NCBI GenBank assembly: GCA_000969725.1
Contig: JXSR01S047446.1
Direction: 5' to 3' (one strand)
DNA: 22,734 nucleotides
DNA from: Ophiothrix spiculata
Taxonomy: Eukaryota; Echinodermata; Ophiuroidea; Amphilepidida; Ophiotrichidae
Each line of letters starts with the position of its first letter. The stretch's first letter is position 1. Shown here one piece after another: positions 9,906-19,978 of the stretch. Below the pieces are notes generated by a model, which made no database searches, was not told the DNA's origin, and saw nothing but the letters and a program-made list of their open reading frames with translations. Both the position numbers and the translations under genes were made by a program.

Positions 9906-11126
9906 TAATTCGTACCGAATATATGGTGTGAGTTTATATGTGGCTATCCGCCCCGTGACCTCGCTAGTCGAAAATAAAGAAAGTAAAAAATCTATCCCCT
10001 GACATATACATTCTCCACCATAAGTTAAAATAGCGATACAAACACCTTCATAACTTGGCAACGGAAAGTCGGATTTCAAAAATTCAAACGGTTTGGATGT
10101 CTTGATCTCCTGATTTAATTTACAGACCATATAAAATAATTTGATCTATAATTTTAAAATCACCAGAAGTGTCTACTACACGTAAAAACACATGTCAAGG
10201 TCGTAATTTGGTGATTTGCAGAAATTGTTTTTGACAGACTCGAGCTTACTGCAAAATACCAGCCAAGTTTCATTTCAAGAAAATGGTAGGAAATATTTTT
10301 AAATGCGTTTATCTAAGTTATAATTTTTACTCCCTTAAAAACTTTGACGGATCATAACTTTCATTCTGGAAATCGAGTGAAGTTCTTTGTGGTGCCATTT
10401 TGATTTTTAAAAACGTCTTTTCAAATATTTAAAAAAATGACTAGAGGCGGCATTAACGGCTGGTTTGGGATGGACGGTCACATATAAAGTGTAATCAACA
10501 GCTTCAGATGGAATACATTTTAATTATAACACTAGGCTTTTCCCGATATCTCTATCAGTTGAATGTTATATATATCCAAATCAAACAATAACCGTTACAC
10601 TGAGATTCAAAGGCTATCAAAGTTGTTCACAAAATGCAAATTAGCTTATAAGCTGCCCATAAGCTTAACTCATATTGTTTCCTTCATGGGGAGAATGTTA
10701 TGTAGAAAGAAACATAAAAAAATATATAATATTCTTGAAAACTTACTATGCTATGCTAAAATACGATGTAGCATCTTTATAACTATATAAAAGAAATTAT
10801 CTTCAGCATAGTACATATGTCTAGACAGATAGACAGACAGATGGATATATAGACAGACAGAATGACATATAGATAGACAGATACTCATATAGACAGATAG
10901 ACACGAAGACAGATAGACAGACAAACAGAGAGACAAATATAATTGATATATAGATAGTTAGATAGATAGAGACATACTTAAGAAATATTTAGATTATTGC
11001 TGTGCTGTAGGTGGGTACGATAAGTAAACAAAGCACAGTCATCTGATATGTATAACCACGTCTACTCTCAAATTGAAAGCAAGAATTAATTTCAGCGGAT
11101 GCTCACTGTCTATTTACATGCATTAT
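9906..11126. other. Segment specific to unit A; no gene recognised
   Basis: I see no counterpart in unit B, where 19549-19978 occupies the same interval with unrelated sequence. Open frames at 9900-10130 (minus) and 10563-10790 (plus) have no recognisable domain. The only clear structure is the GATA/GACA microsatellite at 10822-10972. Confidence 0.55.
10822..10972. repeat. (GATA/GACA)n compound microsatellite
   Basis: About 150 bp are made of interleaved AGATAGAC, AGACAGAC, ATATAGAC and GATA units, ending in TAGATAGTTAGATAGATAGA. The minus-strand Ser/Cys/Leu open frame over it is a translation of the repeat. The tract is absent from unit B. Confidence 0.95.
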
Positions 11127-12736
11127 GAGCGTGACTAGTGTTAAAGTTGATCGATTGTAGCCAGATGCATCATGTTATGATTATATTTACATACCTACTT
11201 CTGCATATTTGTACGATATGCGCTAAGCATGCCTTTGTCCAAGTAAGAGATGAAGATAAGAGGTGAATATAGCTCGAGACACATACTATTCTTTCTTTTA
11301 AGTATTGATGTAAACAGAGGGGTCTTACATTTTTAACAATCAAAATTATGATGTTTTTTCAAGTTTTTTACCTGATCTTGTATTATCAAACATTACCTAC
11401 ATTATGACTTATTTGTGAGCTTTATATAGGCCTGTATTCATCTCTCCACACCTTGCAGACGAGACATCCGTCAATGACATCAAGGAACATATAACACCAT
11501 CAGACAATACTGCATACTCACAATGTTGCCTACAAACATTCGACAGGTTAAATAACCCTTAGTTGTTAATGCCATGGAATTGAGATTTAACGATTACAAG
11601 TAATTTCCATCTCAATGGGAATATCAATTTTGTTTTGACCTGTGGATGCTTAGCAGAAAGTTCCAGGGTTGTTGTTTTTGTCATAAACACTAATGATAGT
11701 TATGTTCCCTTTGCATTTCAATGAAATTAGATATTCGATTTCGATTAAAATTCGATTTTTGACAAAACTCAGCTTCAATGTCACGTAATATATTATGCCG
11801 ACCATAAGGTATACCTATTGATATAACGGGCCATATGGCCTCTAATAGATAATAATGACATCATTAAAATGATCAGAAATGACGTACTTTTAGTCAAATT
11901 GTCAAAATTCAAATTGTTGAGAGAGATTTCTTAATTGGATTGAATATAAAATATAAAACAAATGGTTATCCTATAATTATCATCATTACGCCACACAATT
12001 CAATGAACAAGTAAACATCAAACTATTTTCGGTTCTTACGGATCTGGTATTTTATTTATTCATGTAATATCTATGTATCTTTGAAGCAGGAACCAAATAG
12101 GTGCAGGTGCATAAATACAACCAACTCATCATGCGATTTACAATATTTAGCATTTAATAAATGATGCACTTTGAGCACAACTGTATAAAGTTACATATAG
12201 CAATACCAACCAATTTTTAATAATGGATTTAAAAAACGAATACATAATTACATATTTTTCATTTTGTAAGCCATGAACAATCAAAACCGATATTTTCCTT
12301 GATCTTGGTCACAGACGTCCCAAAATAGTTGCCCTATAGTTGTATTTCAATGACCGTTGATTCGTACTGATCCGTTATCTTATTCATTTATGTTATGTTA
12401 TATATATTGTAAAATACCTGGAAGTAGGAACCATAGATATATAGATACAATCAACTCAGTATTTACAATACAGGTTTGTATTTAAAAAAAATAATGCTCT
12501 TTGATCACAACTGTACAATATAGCAATACCAACCAGATTTTAATAATGAATTTGAGGTAAATATGTCTCGGGGGAAAAGCTATTACGACAGATGACTTCT
12601 ATGACTTCTGAGGCAGCCGAATTAATAAACAGAATATTTAGTAGATTCTTTTAAACTAACTGCAATTTTTCAACAGTCCTCTACTTCAAATGAAATTCCT
12701 TCATCCCTTTTGATATGTTTTATTATTAAGGGCAGA
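11127..12736. repeat. Distal shared segment of unit A
   Basis: This begins at GAGCGTGACTAGTGTTAAAG, exactly as B does at 19980, and stays colinear with 19979-21233. No coding sequence was recognised. It contains its own internal duplication at 12031-12240 and 12361-12560, which accounts for A being longer than B here. Confidence 0.8.
12031..12560. repeat. Internal direct duplication (period about 325-340 bp)
   Basis: Two diverged copies lie at about 12031-12240 and 12361-12560. Shared landmarks are GGAACCA, ATACAA.CAACTCA, ATAATG.(C/T)TTGA.CACAACTGTA and AGCAATACCAACCA..TTTTAATAATG. Unit B has only one copy (about 20880-21035). It matches the first A copy on the left (AAATAGGTGCAGGTGC) and the second on the right (CAATACAGGTTTG, then GGGAAAAG.TATTACGAC). 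Confidence 0.75.
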
Positions 12737-12827
12737 TTGTTAAGGGTGACTCACAAGGAATCGCCGTCATCTTGAAAAATGCACAAACTGGTGGGGAAAC
12801 ACAAGTGCAAATATCTATGCTATTATA
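12737..12827. other. Junction between units A and B
   Basis: About 90 bp lie between the last A sequence that matches the end of B and the first B sequence that matches the start of A. Only weak resemblance to 4560-4627 is visible. No terminal repeat, target duplication or long microhomology was recognised, so the mechanism of duplication is unresolved. Confidence 0.5.
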
Positions 12828-12829
12828 GG

Positions 12830-13165
12830 TCCTGTATGCGGTTTAAGACGCATTCTATTCTCCATGGCCACATTCAAATATTGTGCTTTGATTCATGTGT
12901 CTTGTTTTAGGACATCGACGAGTGACAGGACTGGTCTCTTAGTGCTTCCCTTCTATATTTGGTGTCCAATAGATACGTTTTGATAAGGGTTCTCTTAGGC
13001 TTCTGGAACAGTGGTCGGCAAATCTGATTCTCATTTGTCTGATCTTTTGTGACAGCATTGGCATTGTTTTGTTAAGTTCCTTGTTGACGACTTTCTGACT
13101 CCAATTTACAATAAGTACATTATGTACACTCCTGTGGCTGTGCAACATTACGTATACTTGCGTTT
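12830..13165 (-). pseudogene. LINE ORF2 C-terminal remnant, copy B
   Basis: The longest minus-strand frame (13148-12939) reads VNWSQKVVNKELNKTMP, then LSQKIRQMRIRFADHCSRS and a YWTPNIEGKH segment. This follows, block by block, the family pattern NKELYG.LP / KIRERRLRFAGHC.R / (L/V)LW.P.HGKR of invertebrate LINE endonuclease-RT C termini. After a frame change the sequence continues as RPVLSLVDVLKQDT, KAQYLNVAMENRMR, matching the RP...(Y/L)(I/V)D.L..DTG and EL..AM.DR blocks. The relic is broken but clearer than copy A. The ORF's apparent ATG is internal to the family alignment and not a real start. Confidence 0.8.
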
Positions 13166-13732
13166 AATTTGAAATATTTTATTGCGTTTCCTGTTGCTGT
13201 TGTTCTTAATGTTGATTCTGTTTTTTATTTTTACTTTAAATTGTTTTTCATACCCATGTAAAATAATGATAATGAATTTAATCTTAAATGTATGTAGTCG
13301 CTTATTTTTTTTATAAAGGTTGGATATATATTTTAATCAAATATGTCGTTTAGCATTATATATCGATTATCTCTATTCATTTTTTGGTCAAATGAGATTT
13401 TTTTTTACGTGGAAATTGTCACTGTTACAACTATTCTAACAATATCATATCCATTTTGCTGATAGCAATGACTCAATTCATTGATCACAGTCATGCGTAT
13501 TCAATGCTGGGTGTGGTTACTTTAGGCAGACAAATTAAATACTGACCACGGCGACACAATCTAATTTCATCTAATGGATATTGCTCAAAGGCATTTTAAG
13601 ATGCAAGTCATTATCGACAGTTTAGAAAATGAATATGCTGCAACAATATTAAAGCTTTTGAAGGTGAAAAACATTAACTACTACCAACTGCTTACACCTT
13701 ATGTTCTAAAATGATTTTCATCATCATCATCA

Positions 13733-13965
13733 AAATATATTTGGCCAAAATATTGATAGGACAAAATAACAATTGGCCTAAATAACTTTGGACGAAATAT
13801 ATTTGGCCAAAATAGTGGTAGGACAAAATAACAAATGGCCCAAATAACTTTGGACAAAATATATATGGACATAATATAGTATGGCCGAAATAGAATTGGC
13901 AAAAATTATTTAGGCCAAAATAATTTTGGCCCAAGTGAAATTGGCAAAAATAACCTTCGACAAAG
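13733..13965. repeat. 62-bp-period satellite built from GGCCAAAATA-type sub-repeats
   Basis: Sub-repeats such as TTTGGCCAAAATA, TAGGACAAAATAAC and CTTTGGAC recur. They are organised in a higher-order unit of exactly 62 bp: AAATATATTTGGCCAAAAT starts at 13733 and again at 13795, and a third, diverging unit starts at 13857. A (CAT)n run at 13718-13732 precedes it. Two overlapping minus-strand frames translate the array as repeated (F/Y)FGQ-type motifs, which I treat as a by-product of the repeat. Unit A has nothing equivalent at 5373-5576. Confidence 0.85.
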
Positions 13966-14135
13966 TGTTGTATTCCCAAAAAGAAAAGATATTAGTAATA
14001 CGCTTTAGCTGAGTACGGAAGACTGTTTTACTGATTATGAGTTGTTGATTTTGTGGTCGATACATTTCCAAAGAATAGGATCGCAAGTTTTAATAGATAA
14101 ATCCGAGAATTAACAGGTTTTTTTGTGATTTAAAG

Positions 14136-14312
14136 TTTAAACCAATTTGTTACCGTTTAATACTAGCAGCAAGATCTGCATGAGAATACAGAATAGTGGT
14201 ATCATCAGCAAAATTTCAATACCGAGTAAGTATTTTCAATATCCTAACATAGAGAATAAATAATTATAATAGATATGGGCACCGAATCAACATGATGAAA
14301 TTTAGTATCTAA
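14136..14312 (-). pseudogene. Second LINE RT fragment, copy B
   Basis: This is the counterpart of 6300-6475 in unit A. It keeps the minus-strand ADD codons of the RT active site (around 14208-14200) and the HADLAA segment. Its downstream thumb region, present in A, is missing. The RT piece ends where the Penelope-like insertion begins. Confidence 0.7.
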
Positions 14313-14642
14313 AAAGTGAATTATAGTCTTATGAAGAATTGCAATACAAATTTTAATTTTACAAAAAATCGAAATCACGGTGTAAGATACAGAGTTCTAA
14401 ACTTGAACTTTAATTAAAGTATTGATTTGGAAAAGTGCTTATGACCTTCATACATTGCAATTTTCTATATATAATGGGTGTAGTATTTCTCAAATGAAAT
14501 TTTTGTCTGTTATATATTATAAATATATAATTGGTTGTCTGAATTTCCGGGAGTGTTAAAGATGGTAGTGACTGTAAAATCGTTGATTGAATGGTTGGGT
14601 CCATTGAAGTGTACAGCGACAGGTTTGTTAGCACTATATATA

Positions 14643-15615
14643 CAGCGTGAGTCAAAATGAAGTTGACCGAGATTCAAAACTGTATAACAAACGAACTACT
14701 GATATTTAAAACAGTTGTTACACACCTTGGAAATGTACAGACTCTTTGCTTATTTTGAAAAATAAATGAAGGAAATCGGTAAATCCTAGGAGAAGTTATG
14801 CCTGTTTAAGTATAAAAAAAACGCATTTCACAAGCTGTCCACGGAATTGATGAGCGAACAAAATGCAAAGTAAGTACTTCAGCTGTGCAGTCACCTGTTA
14901 CTAATACCCTGTCTTCTTTCGGCAAAGAGTGATGCAGTTTCGAGGTCTGTCATTTCTAATTCTGTTCACATTCCAAGTTTGAGATCCTCATGGTCCTCTT
15001 TTGCTTTAGTTTTGCCCTGCAAAACGTCTTTGAACCTCTGAAGGCCTGTGTGTTTTCAATAAGGTTTCAACTACGAGCTGCCTTGGTGGCATACGATGTA
15101 CAACTTCCAGTACTAACGACCAGCTTTACAAATTCAGTGTCAGGCAGGTTCTAAACTGGTTTCATTCATACGATTGGTTGATATTTGAATGTGAAATTCC
15201 GGCATCAAAATCCTAGTTGTTAAATGGTTCTGTTTAAGTTTTCCTTTCATTTTAAGATCAGCATATCATGGGCAGCTTTTCCTATGAATGGCCAATCTCC
15301 TTGATTCAATGTTTAAATATCAGTCAAAAGAAGGGTAGGGTATTCATAAACATGTAATTACTCTGCAATATCAAGGGTTTACTTTGCATTTTTAATTGGT
15401 TTACTTATTTATTCCGTGGACAGCTAGGAAAATTGGTTTTTTACTAAATCAAGCATACCTTCTCTTAGGAATTACCGATTTCTTTCATTCTTTTTTTTTT
15501 TAAATAAGCAGAAGAGTCTGCACATTTCCAAGGTGCTTATCAATTGTTTTGAATATCAGTAGTTCTTTTGTTATACAGTTTTGATTCTCGGTCAAATTCA
15601 TTTTGACTCACGCTG
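14643..15615. mobile_element. Tc1/mariner-type element with about 238-bp terminal inverted repeats
   Basis: The element is flanked by TA at 14641-14642 and 15616-15617. The left end CAGCGTGAGTCAAAATGAA is matched by the reverse complement at the right end (CAGCGTGAGTCAAAATGAA), and the inverted similarity continues inward through TTGACCGAGA.TCAAAACTG, ACACCTTGGAAATGT.CAGACTC, GAAATCGGTAA.TCCTA and AGCTGTCCACGGAAT to about 14880 and 15378. That is roughly 238 bp per arm, with good but imperfect identity. The centre (14881-15377) carries only a decayed piece of transposase N terminus on the minus strand. The copy is therefore internally deleted and non-autonomous. Confidence 0.88.
14935..15092 (-). 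pseudogene. Transposase N-terminal (helix-turn-helix) remnant in the Tc1/mariner-type element
   Basis: From an ATG at 15092 the minus strand reads MPPRQLVVETLLKTHRPSEV, then QRRFAGQN and a stop. The VE.(L/F)(L/I)KT...SEVQRRF pattern resembles the first helix-turn-helix of IS630/mariner-type transposases of animals, whose products bind the terminal repeats. After that stop the same frame continues with QTWNVNRIRNDRP, similar in position to the second part of that domain, and soon stops again. The DDE/D catalytic domain is missing altogether. Family resemblance is from memory of the motif and is moderate. Confidence 0.45.
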
Positions 15616-15704
15616 TATATATTTGAGCCGATTGAGCGTACTGAAAGTGGGTCAGAGTCTCACCAATGTAGAATTAACTACGTTTTCTGGTGCAAGAAAA
15701 AAGA

Positions 15705-16932
15705 CTGGTGCTTCCTGGTGTTTGTATCAATGACATGAGGAGAACCGACAGTTGAGGAAATACATAGACCTTTGGAACTCACCATGTAGTTGGAAAAGTG
15801 TCTTTCGCGACACTACGTTGTGATAGGAAGGGATGTGAAGATATGATCGTAAGCATATGATGGGGTTTTTATTCTACCAAGAGCTTACGACAGTAATCAA
15901 ATTTCCACATAAGGCATACAATAGAGCTAAAATCAATGAAGGTGGATCACATGACATTCAACATGAAATTTAGAGAACATGACCAAACACACTTTTCTTG
16001 TAAACCATTGTAGACAGATGAATGTGAAGCCAAACCGCGATTGAAAAGTAGTCAATCATCTCATGAAATGTGTAATGTTAGAATTATCTTTTAAATATAT
16101 TGGGTACATTGTGCAACAGTATGAATATAAACTTTCTTGGATGAACTCAAAATACAGTTTGATTTTATAAAAAATAGAAAGAAAGTATTACCCTATGCAA
16201 CAGATTTTTTGGATTTGAAAAAAAAAAGAACTATTACACTCTCGAATGTTGGACATTAATAGTAAGAACAGAGATAAGAAGTTCTTTTTTCGTTTGCTTG
16301 CTTGCTTTTATATGGTATTTGTTTACCTGTTATTTGTTTTGTTTTGTTTTTTTGTTTTTTGATTTTTTTATAGATTTCTATCAAGTTATTCAAAAGATGA
16401 ACGCGTATTTTAACCTTGGGAAACAAATATATTTTGGAATACACGTTATTAATTCTGATATCAGATTTTATAACCAGTATTTAACAAAACGTTGGATCTT
16501 AAATAAGTTGTCAAATATTGCTATATTGTTATGGGAAACATAACACTTTCAAGTAAAGTGATTCAAGCAACTAAAAGAAACTAGCAAGAACCTGATAACA
16601 TAAAACTTGTAGTCTATAGATTTTTGAAGAAATCTGGTTTTCAACAGAATCTGATAATGTAAACAAGACCATTAGATAATGTTACTGTCCCGATAATAGT
16701 ACACAGGCACATCAAGTTTCTGAAATGAGTGCTATAAGCCAGTAAACTGAATCGTCGGGTGCCTATACCGAGTTCGTCTGGTTCAACTTCAAAGACTTAA
16801 TTCAGATTTTATTTTAATCCTTTGCGAAAATGCATAAAGATGCATACCAATGCTTGACTGCTATTAGCCAAAGTTGACAGCAATTAGCCTCCAAAAAACA
16901 AAGCAGCGCATGCAAGCGTTGCTTAGTGTCAA
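15705..16932. other. Shared duplicated segment of unit B, non-coding
   Basis: This is the counterpart of 6480-7800 in unit A. No gene was recognised. Open frames at 16256-16444 (minus) and 16298-16543 (plus) overlap a T-rich/A-rich tract at 16325-16370 and do not match the A frames end to end. Confidence 0.6.
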
Positions 16933-17455
16933 CCCTCGTCTACCAAGGCTGTTTTTTTAACACGTCTACCAAAGGGGTTGTTGTTGCAACCCCCCCCCCC
17001 CTAATTTTTTAGAACGGAACCCCGTATGAGCTTGGTTTTGCTATCAATAGATAGGTATGGTCATCACCTATCTAATGATACCAAGATCACGTAATTATGG
17101 CGTCATAAAGCTTGTTCAAGTCGGAAAATCGGAATGTTGGCAAAAATGGCCAACAAATCAAAATGTTGATATTCAAGTTCTAAATGACCGATTTTCATCA
17201 GGTTTTTGTTAATAAAGAAGGAAAATGGTAATTCTAACATGCCCTGCAAGTTTCAGCTTCATAGCATGGATATATTTGTCAAAGTGGTGACTTGATTTTT
17301 TTTCCGGGGCTCCACCCCCTACACCCCTCTAATAAAGAGATTACTCAAATGCCTGGGTCGGTTCCTTTTGCGTTTTTATGCAGCGGGGAAACAACTTTAG
17401 GGGAGAGGGGTGGGGTGGTGCAACCCCCCCCCCAACCCCCTTCGGTAGACGAAGG
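16933..17455. mobile_element. TTAA-flanked non-autonomous element, copy 2
   Basis: The 523-bp element lies between TCAA (16929-16932, a one-base change from TTAA) and TTAA (17456-17459). The left end CCCTCGTCTACCAAGG is inverted at the right as TTCGGTAGACGAAGG. Long G/C homopolymer tracts lie just inside each end (CAACCCCCCCCCCCC near 16988-17002; CAACCCCCCCCCCAACCCCC near 17421-17440). It shares its core with 22050-22543 and with the inverted relic at 2363-2983. There is no open frame of note. Unit A lacks it: GCATGCAGGTCTGCTAAAC there corresponds to GCATGCAAGCGTTGCTTAG next to the insertion here. Confidence 0.85.
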
Positions 17456-17459
17456 TTAA

Positions 17460-18190
17460 GGGAAAAAACTATTTAATTGCAGAAAGTAACACTCTTATTT
17501 CATTATATTGTTCGAAATAGTAAACTTTTACACGAATTCATGCCAAACATTGATCATGATTATTTGGATGAAAAACAACAAAGCAAAACAAACAAACAAA
17601 TAGAAACAACAAACAAACAAACCCACAAACAAACAAAAAACAAAAAAATAAAACAATAGCAAACACAAATATCGCTAAGTGCGTAATCATACATAGGTTA
17701 AACCAACCAGCGGATACACAAACGCATGTACCAACCTTATTGGAGCTTAACGATTTTTTCACATCTCAAAGAGTCTAAAGACACCTTTATGTTTAGGACA
17801 AGGACACTGTAATTGAACACAGAACAAATGTGCGATCAAAAATTAATTTACGTCTCCAAAGTGTCTATTCTATACTGTGAGGGATCAACAAGGCAACAGA
17901 AGAATAGTCGATATCAGTATGCTCTTAAAATAGAAGCGAAAGTGTTGCCATCAAAAATCAGGGGATTTATTAAAATCTTATATTTTGCATAATAACACAG
18001 CCTGGATGATTGACGACATTCATAGTTATAACTAGTGTACATTAGGAATTGTAAAATACATTACGAGTATAATCCTCAATGTTCATTGTTTGCGGATGAT
18101 GAATTAATTGATATTCTTAAAAAATAAAAATAAATTTCAAAACTACCAATTTTAGTATTCATCGTACATCAAAGCAGTATTGTTTTTTTA
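17460..18190. other. Shared duplicated segment of unit B, non-coding, with (CAAA)n tract
   Basis: This is the counterpart of about 7800-8550. The (CAAA)n/(CAAAA)n microsatellite occupies 17570-17656. Open frames crossing it on both strands (17477-17659 plus, 17538-17762 minus) are low-complexity artefacts. Confidence 0.75.
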
Positions 18191-19548
18191 AATACAGGTA
18201 GAAGTAGTGTCATATACGATGAAGCTTATTTTCATCTTATCTTGATAAACTTAAACTATACCGTGTCTCAATTTGACGTCATGAAAGTAATCAAGCTCAC
18301 ACTGATTGTTATCACTTGGTTCCGTTTTACTTATGGTGTTTTAAGGAGTGCATATGGATAACGTTTCACTGAACAAATCGGAGTAATCAAGATATCTTTG
18401 CATATTGGAGATAACTTATATGATGTATGCTATATTAAACTATTGTATAGGTATAGCTTTGAAGGTCATGCTTAAGAGAAAAATATTATTGTAAATGATA
18501 CATGAATGGGTTTTATAGGCTTACTAAAACGTTCTTTAACACTTTAATTAATTAGATAAATAGATTATGTGTCGACAAGTGATATAGATAAAATAAATGT
18601 TATTAAGTTCTATTTAATATATGTTGAGAGTTTCAAACAATCATCTGCTTACATTTCGTTTCTATTGTACAAAAAACTTAAAACTCCCCTGTTACAGTTG
18701 TCTAAAGTCAAAATGTATTATCAAATTAGGGATAACTTCAAAGTGCGGTTGTTTGCACTTGCGATTGTTATGAACAATGGTAACCGCCCAGAACCGTCGG
18801 TTCCGGGCAGTCAGCCGCCGGTTGAGTTTTGAAGTGGTCCCTTAGTTAGGAATAACCATTGTGATACCCAGAAATCATACATCAATCTCGTTTTCTACGT
18901 TTTTTTAGAACCAGTTAGTTGCCAGATTCTTTTCATGCTATCAAAAAAGGTAATCATTTTCAAGCTTTTTTCAGCTTTGTTTAATTCATGGTGTGCAGCG
19001 CCCTGGTGGACAATTAAAGGTTATTAAACTGCCAGTTAATGTGGTAAAAATCAATTTCTAGAAATATAAGATATAAGATGTACATTTCTTTTTAAGCTTA
19101 AAAGATATATTTCAGAGTTTAATTTAGCATAATTTTAGTAAATAAAATTGAAATATAAAGAAAACCATTTTTGCTGTAATAATAATATTAATCAATACCT
19201 TTGGTTATTTTAAACATATATACGTCCTTTTCAGACAATACAATATTGTTTGTAATATATATATCAAAGAAAGTATTTTATATTTTAGATACCATGGTTC
19301 CAATCAGCTTAAAATATCCCATGCGTATTAATCAAATAGAGGCATCTCTAGATAAGATCAAACACTATTTTCAAGCAATCCCTTTTGGTCGTAAACAAAG
19401 AGAAGGAAGTAGGATCTTTAGATTAAAGATTCCATAATTATCTATACGTCTTTCATCAGTGTCAGAGCTGAATTTTTATAATTTTACAGGGCAAGAAAAT
19501 GGAATTCTACTCGAGAACTTAAAATAAGTTTACTCACGATTCACAATT
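18191..19548. repeat. Highly conserved block of unit B
   Basis: This is the counterpart of 8551-9905; 18327-19132 equals 8687-9492 base for base as far as I can read. Identity begins abruptly at AAATACAGGTAGAAGTAG (about 18191), directly after sequence that matches A only loosely, and fades gradually after 19133. That asymmetry is described further in the findings. The 87-codon frame of A is therefore repeated exactly at 18569-18832. Confidence 0.85.
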
Positions 19549-19978
19549 TTAACGTTCACCACAACCCTATTTTTGTAAATTGAGGGGCGTTGAAGGATCA
19601 TTTTGTGCGTTGCTTCCAAGCATTCCCTTGGCTCAGTCAAGTGTGACAAAGACATTCAACCACCTGCTTATCACTCTACTACAGAGAGGCATTCCATACG
19701 ACCACTCGACTTGAGTAGAAAGGTAACCTGAAAAAGGCGGTGTCAAATCAAATTGGACCTAAAAATCACGTTTTTGACCCATTTTTGTTGTAGCCCTTAA
19801 CCAGTACATGTGAAAAATTATCACATTTGGAGTTCCAGTTCACACCCAACAAGGTAACCTATCAAATCTGACCAAAAGCAACATAAGTTTCCAGATATTT
19901 TCATCATAAATTGACCTTTACGTAAAATACTAGTAGTGATAACAATATTTTTATTCCTGTCTATATTACATTGTCAAA
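19549..19978. other. Segment specific to unit B; nothing recognised
   Basis: This replaces 9906-11126 of unit A. It has no open frame, terminal repeat or tandem array that I can identify. Confidence 0.5.

Larger units (their letters stand above)
4628..12736. repeat. Unit A of an 8.2-8.4 kb degenerate tandem duplication
   Basis: Ordered segments of this unit recur in the same orientation in unit B (12828-21233). The pairs are 4628-5372 with 12830-13714, 5577-5702 with 13990-14112, 6300-6475 with 14136-14312, 6480-7800 with 15705-16920, 7800-8530 with 17460-18180, 8551-9905 with 18191-19548, and 11127-12736 with 19979-21233. Colinearity over so many blocks, with the end of A lying only about 90 bp from the start of B, shows head-to-tail duplication rather than independent repeat insertions. 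Apart from the 8.7-9.5 kb tract, the copies differ by many substitutions and indels, so the duplication is not recent. Block limits are by eye. Confidence 0.85.
14313..15704 (-). mobile_element. Penelope-like element fragment (GIY-YIG endonuclease end), split by a DNA transposon
   Basis: The interval is absent from unit A, where GAAATTTAGTA runs directly into the sequence matching 15705. On the minus strand, from 15670, the frame reads YIGETLTHF, and on the other side of the nested transposon (14635-14530) KPVAVHFNGPNHSINDF followed by TVTTIFNTPGNSDNQ. YIGET, PVA.HFN...HS..D and the spacing between them are the hallmark of the GIY-YIG endonuclease domain at the C terminus of Penelope-like retroelements. 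The catalytic RT is absent, so this is a 5'-truncated copy; the sequence just before YIGET is also disturbed. The downstream part (to 14313) decays into stops. A GIY-YIG domain captured by another element type is the main alternative. Confidence 0.65.

Noticed and set aside
10751-10936. Minus-strand Ser/Cys/Leu/Tyr-rich 61-codon frame
   Set aside because: It is a translation of the GATA/GACA microsatellite.
13692-13979. Minus-strand frames giving repeated FGQ.YF-type peptides, resembling a repeat protein
   Set aside because: The peptide periodicity is the translation of the 62-bp satellite. Two frames are open at once, and nothing similar exists in unit A.
14410-14655. Minus-strand 81-codon open frame that starts in the transposon end
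   Set aside because: Its frame differs from the one carrying the PVA.HFN...HS motif, and its ATG lies inside the inverted repeat of the inserted element. It is a chance frame over the Penelope-like relic.
16256-16543. Opposed open frames over a T-rich/A-rich tract in unit B
   Set aside because: They are low-complexity and frame-inconsistent with the homologous sequence at 7073-7366, apart from a short shared stretch explained by DNA homology.
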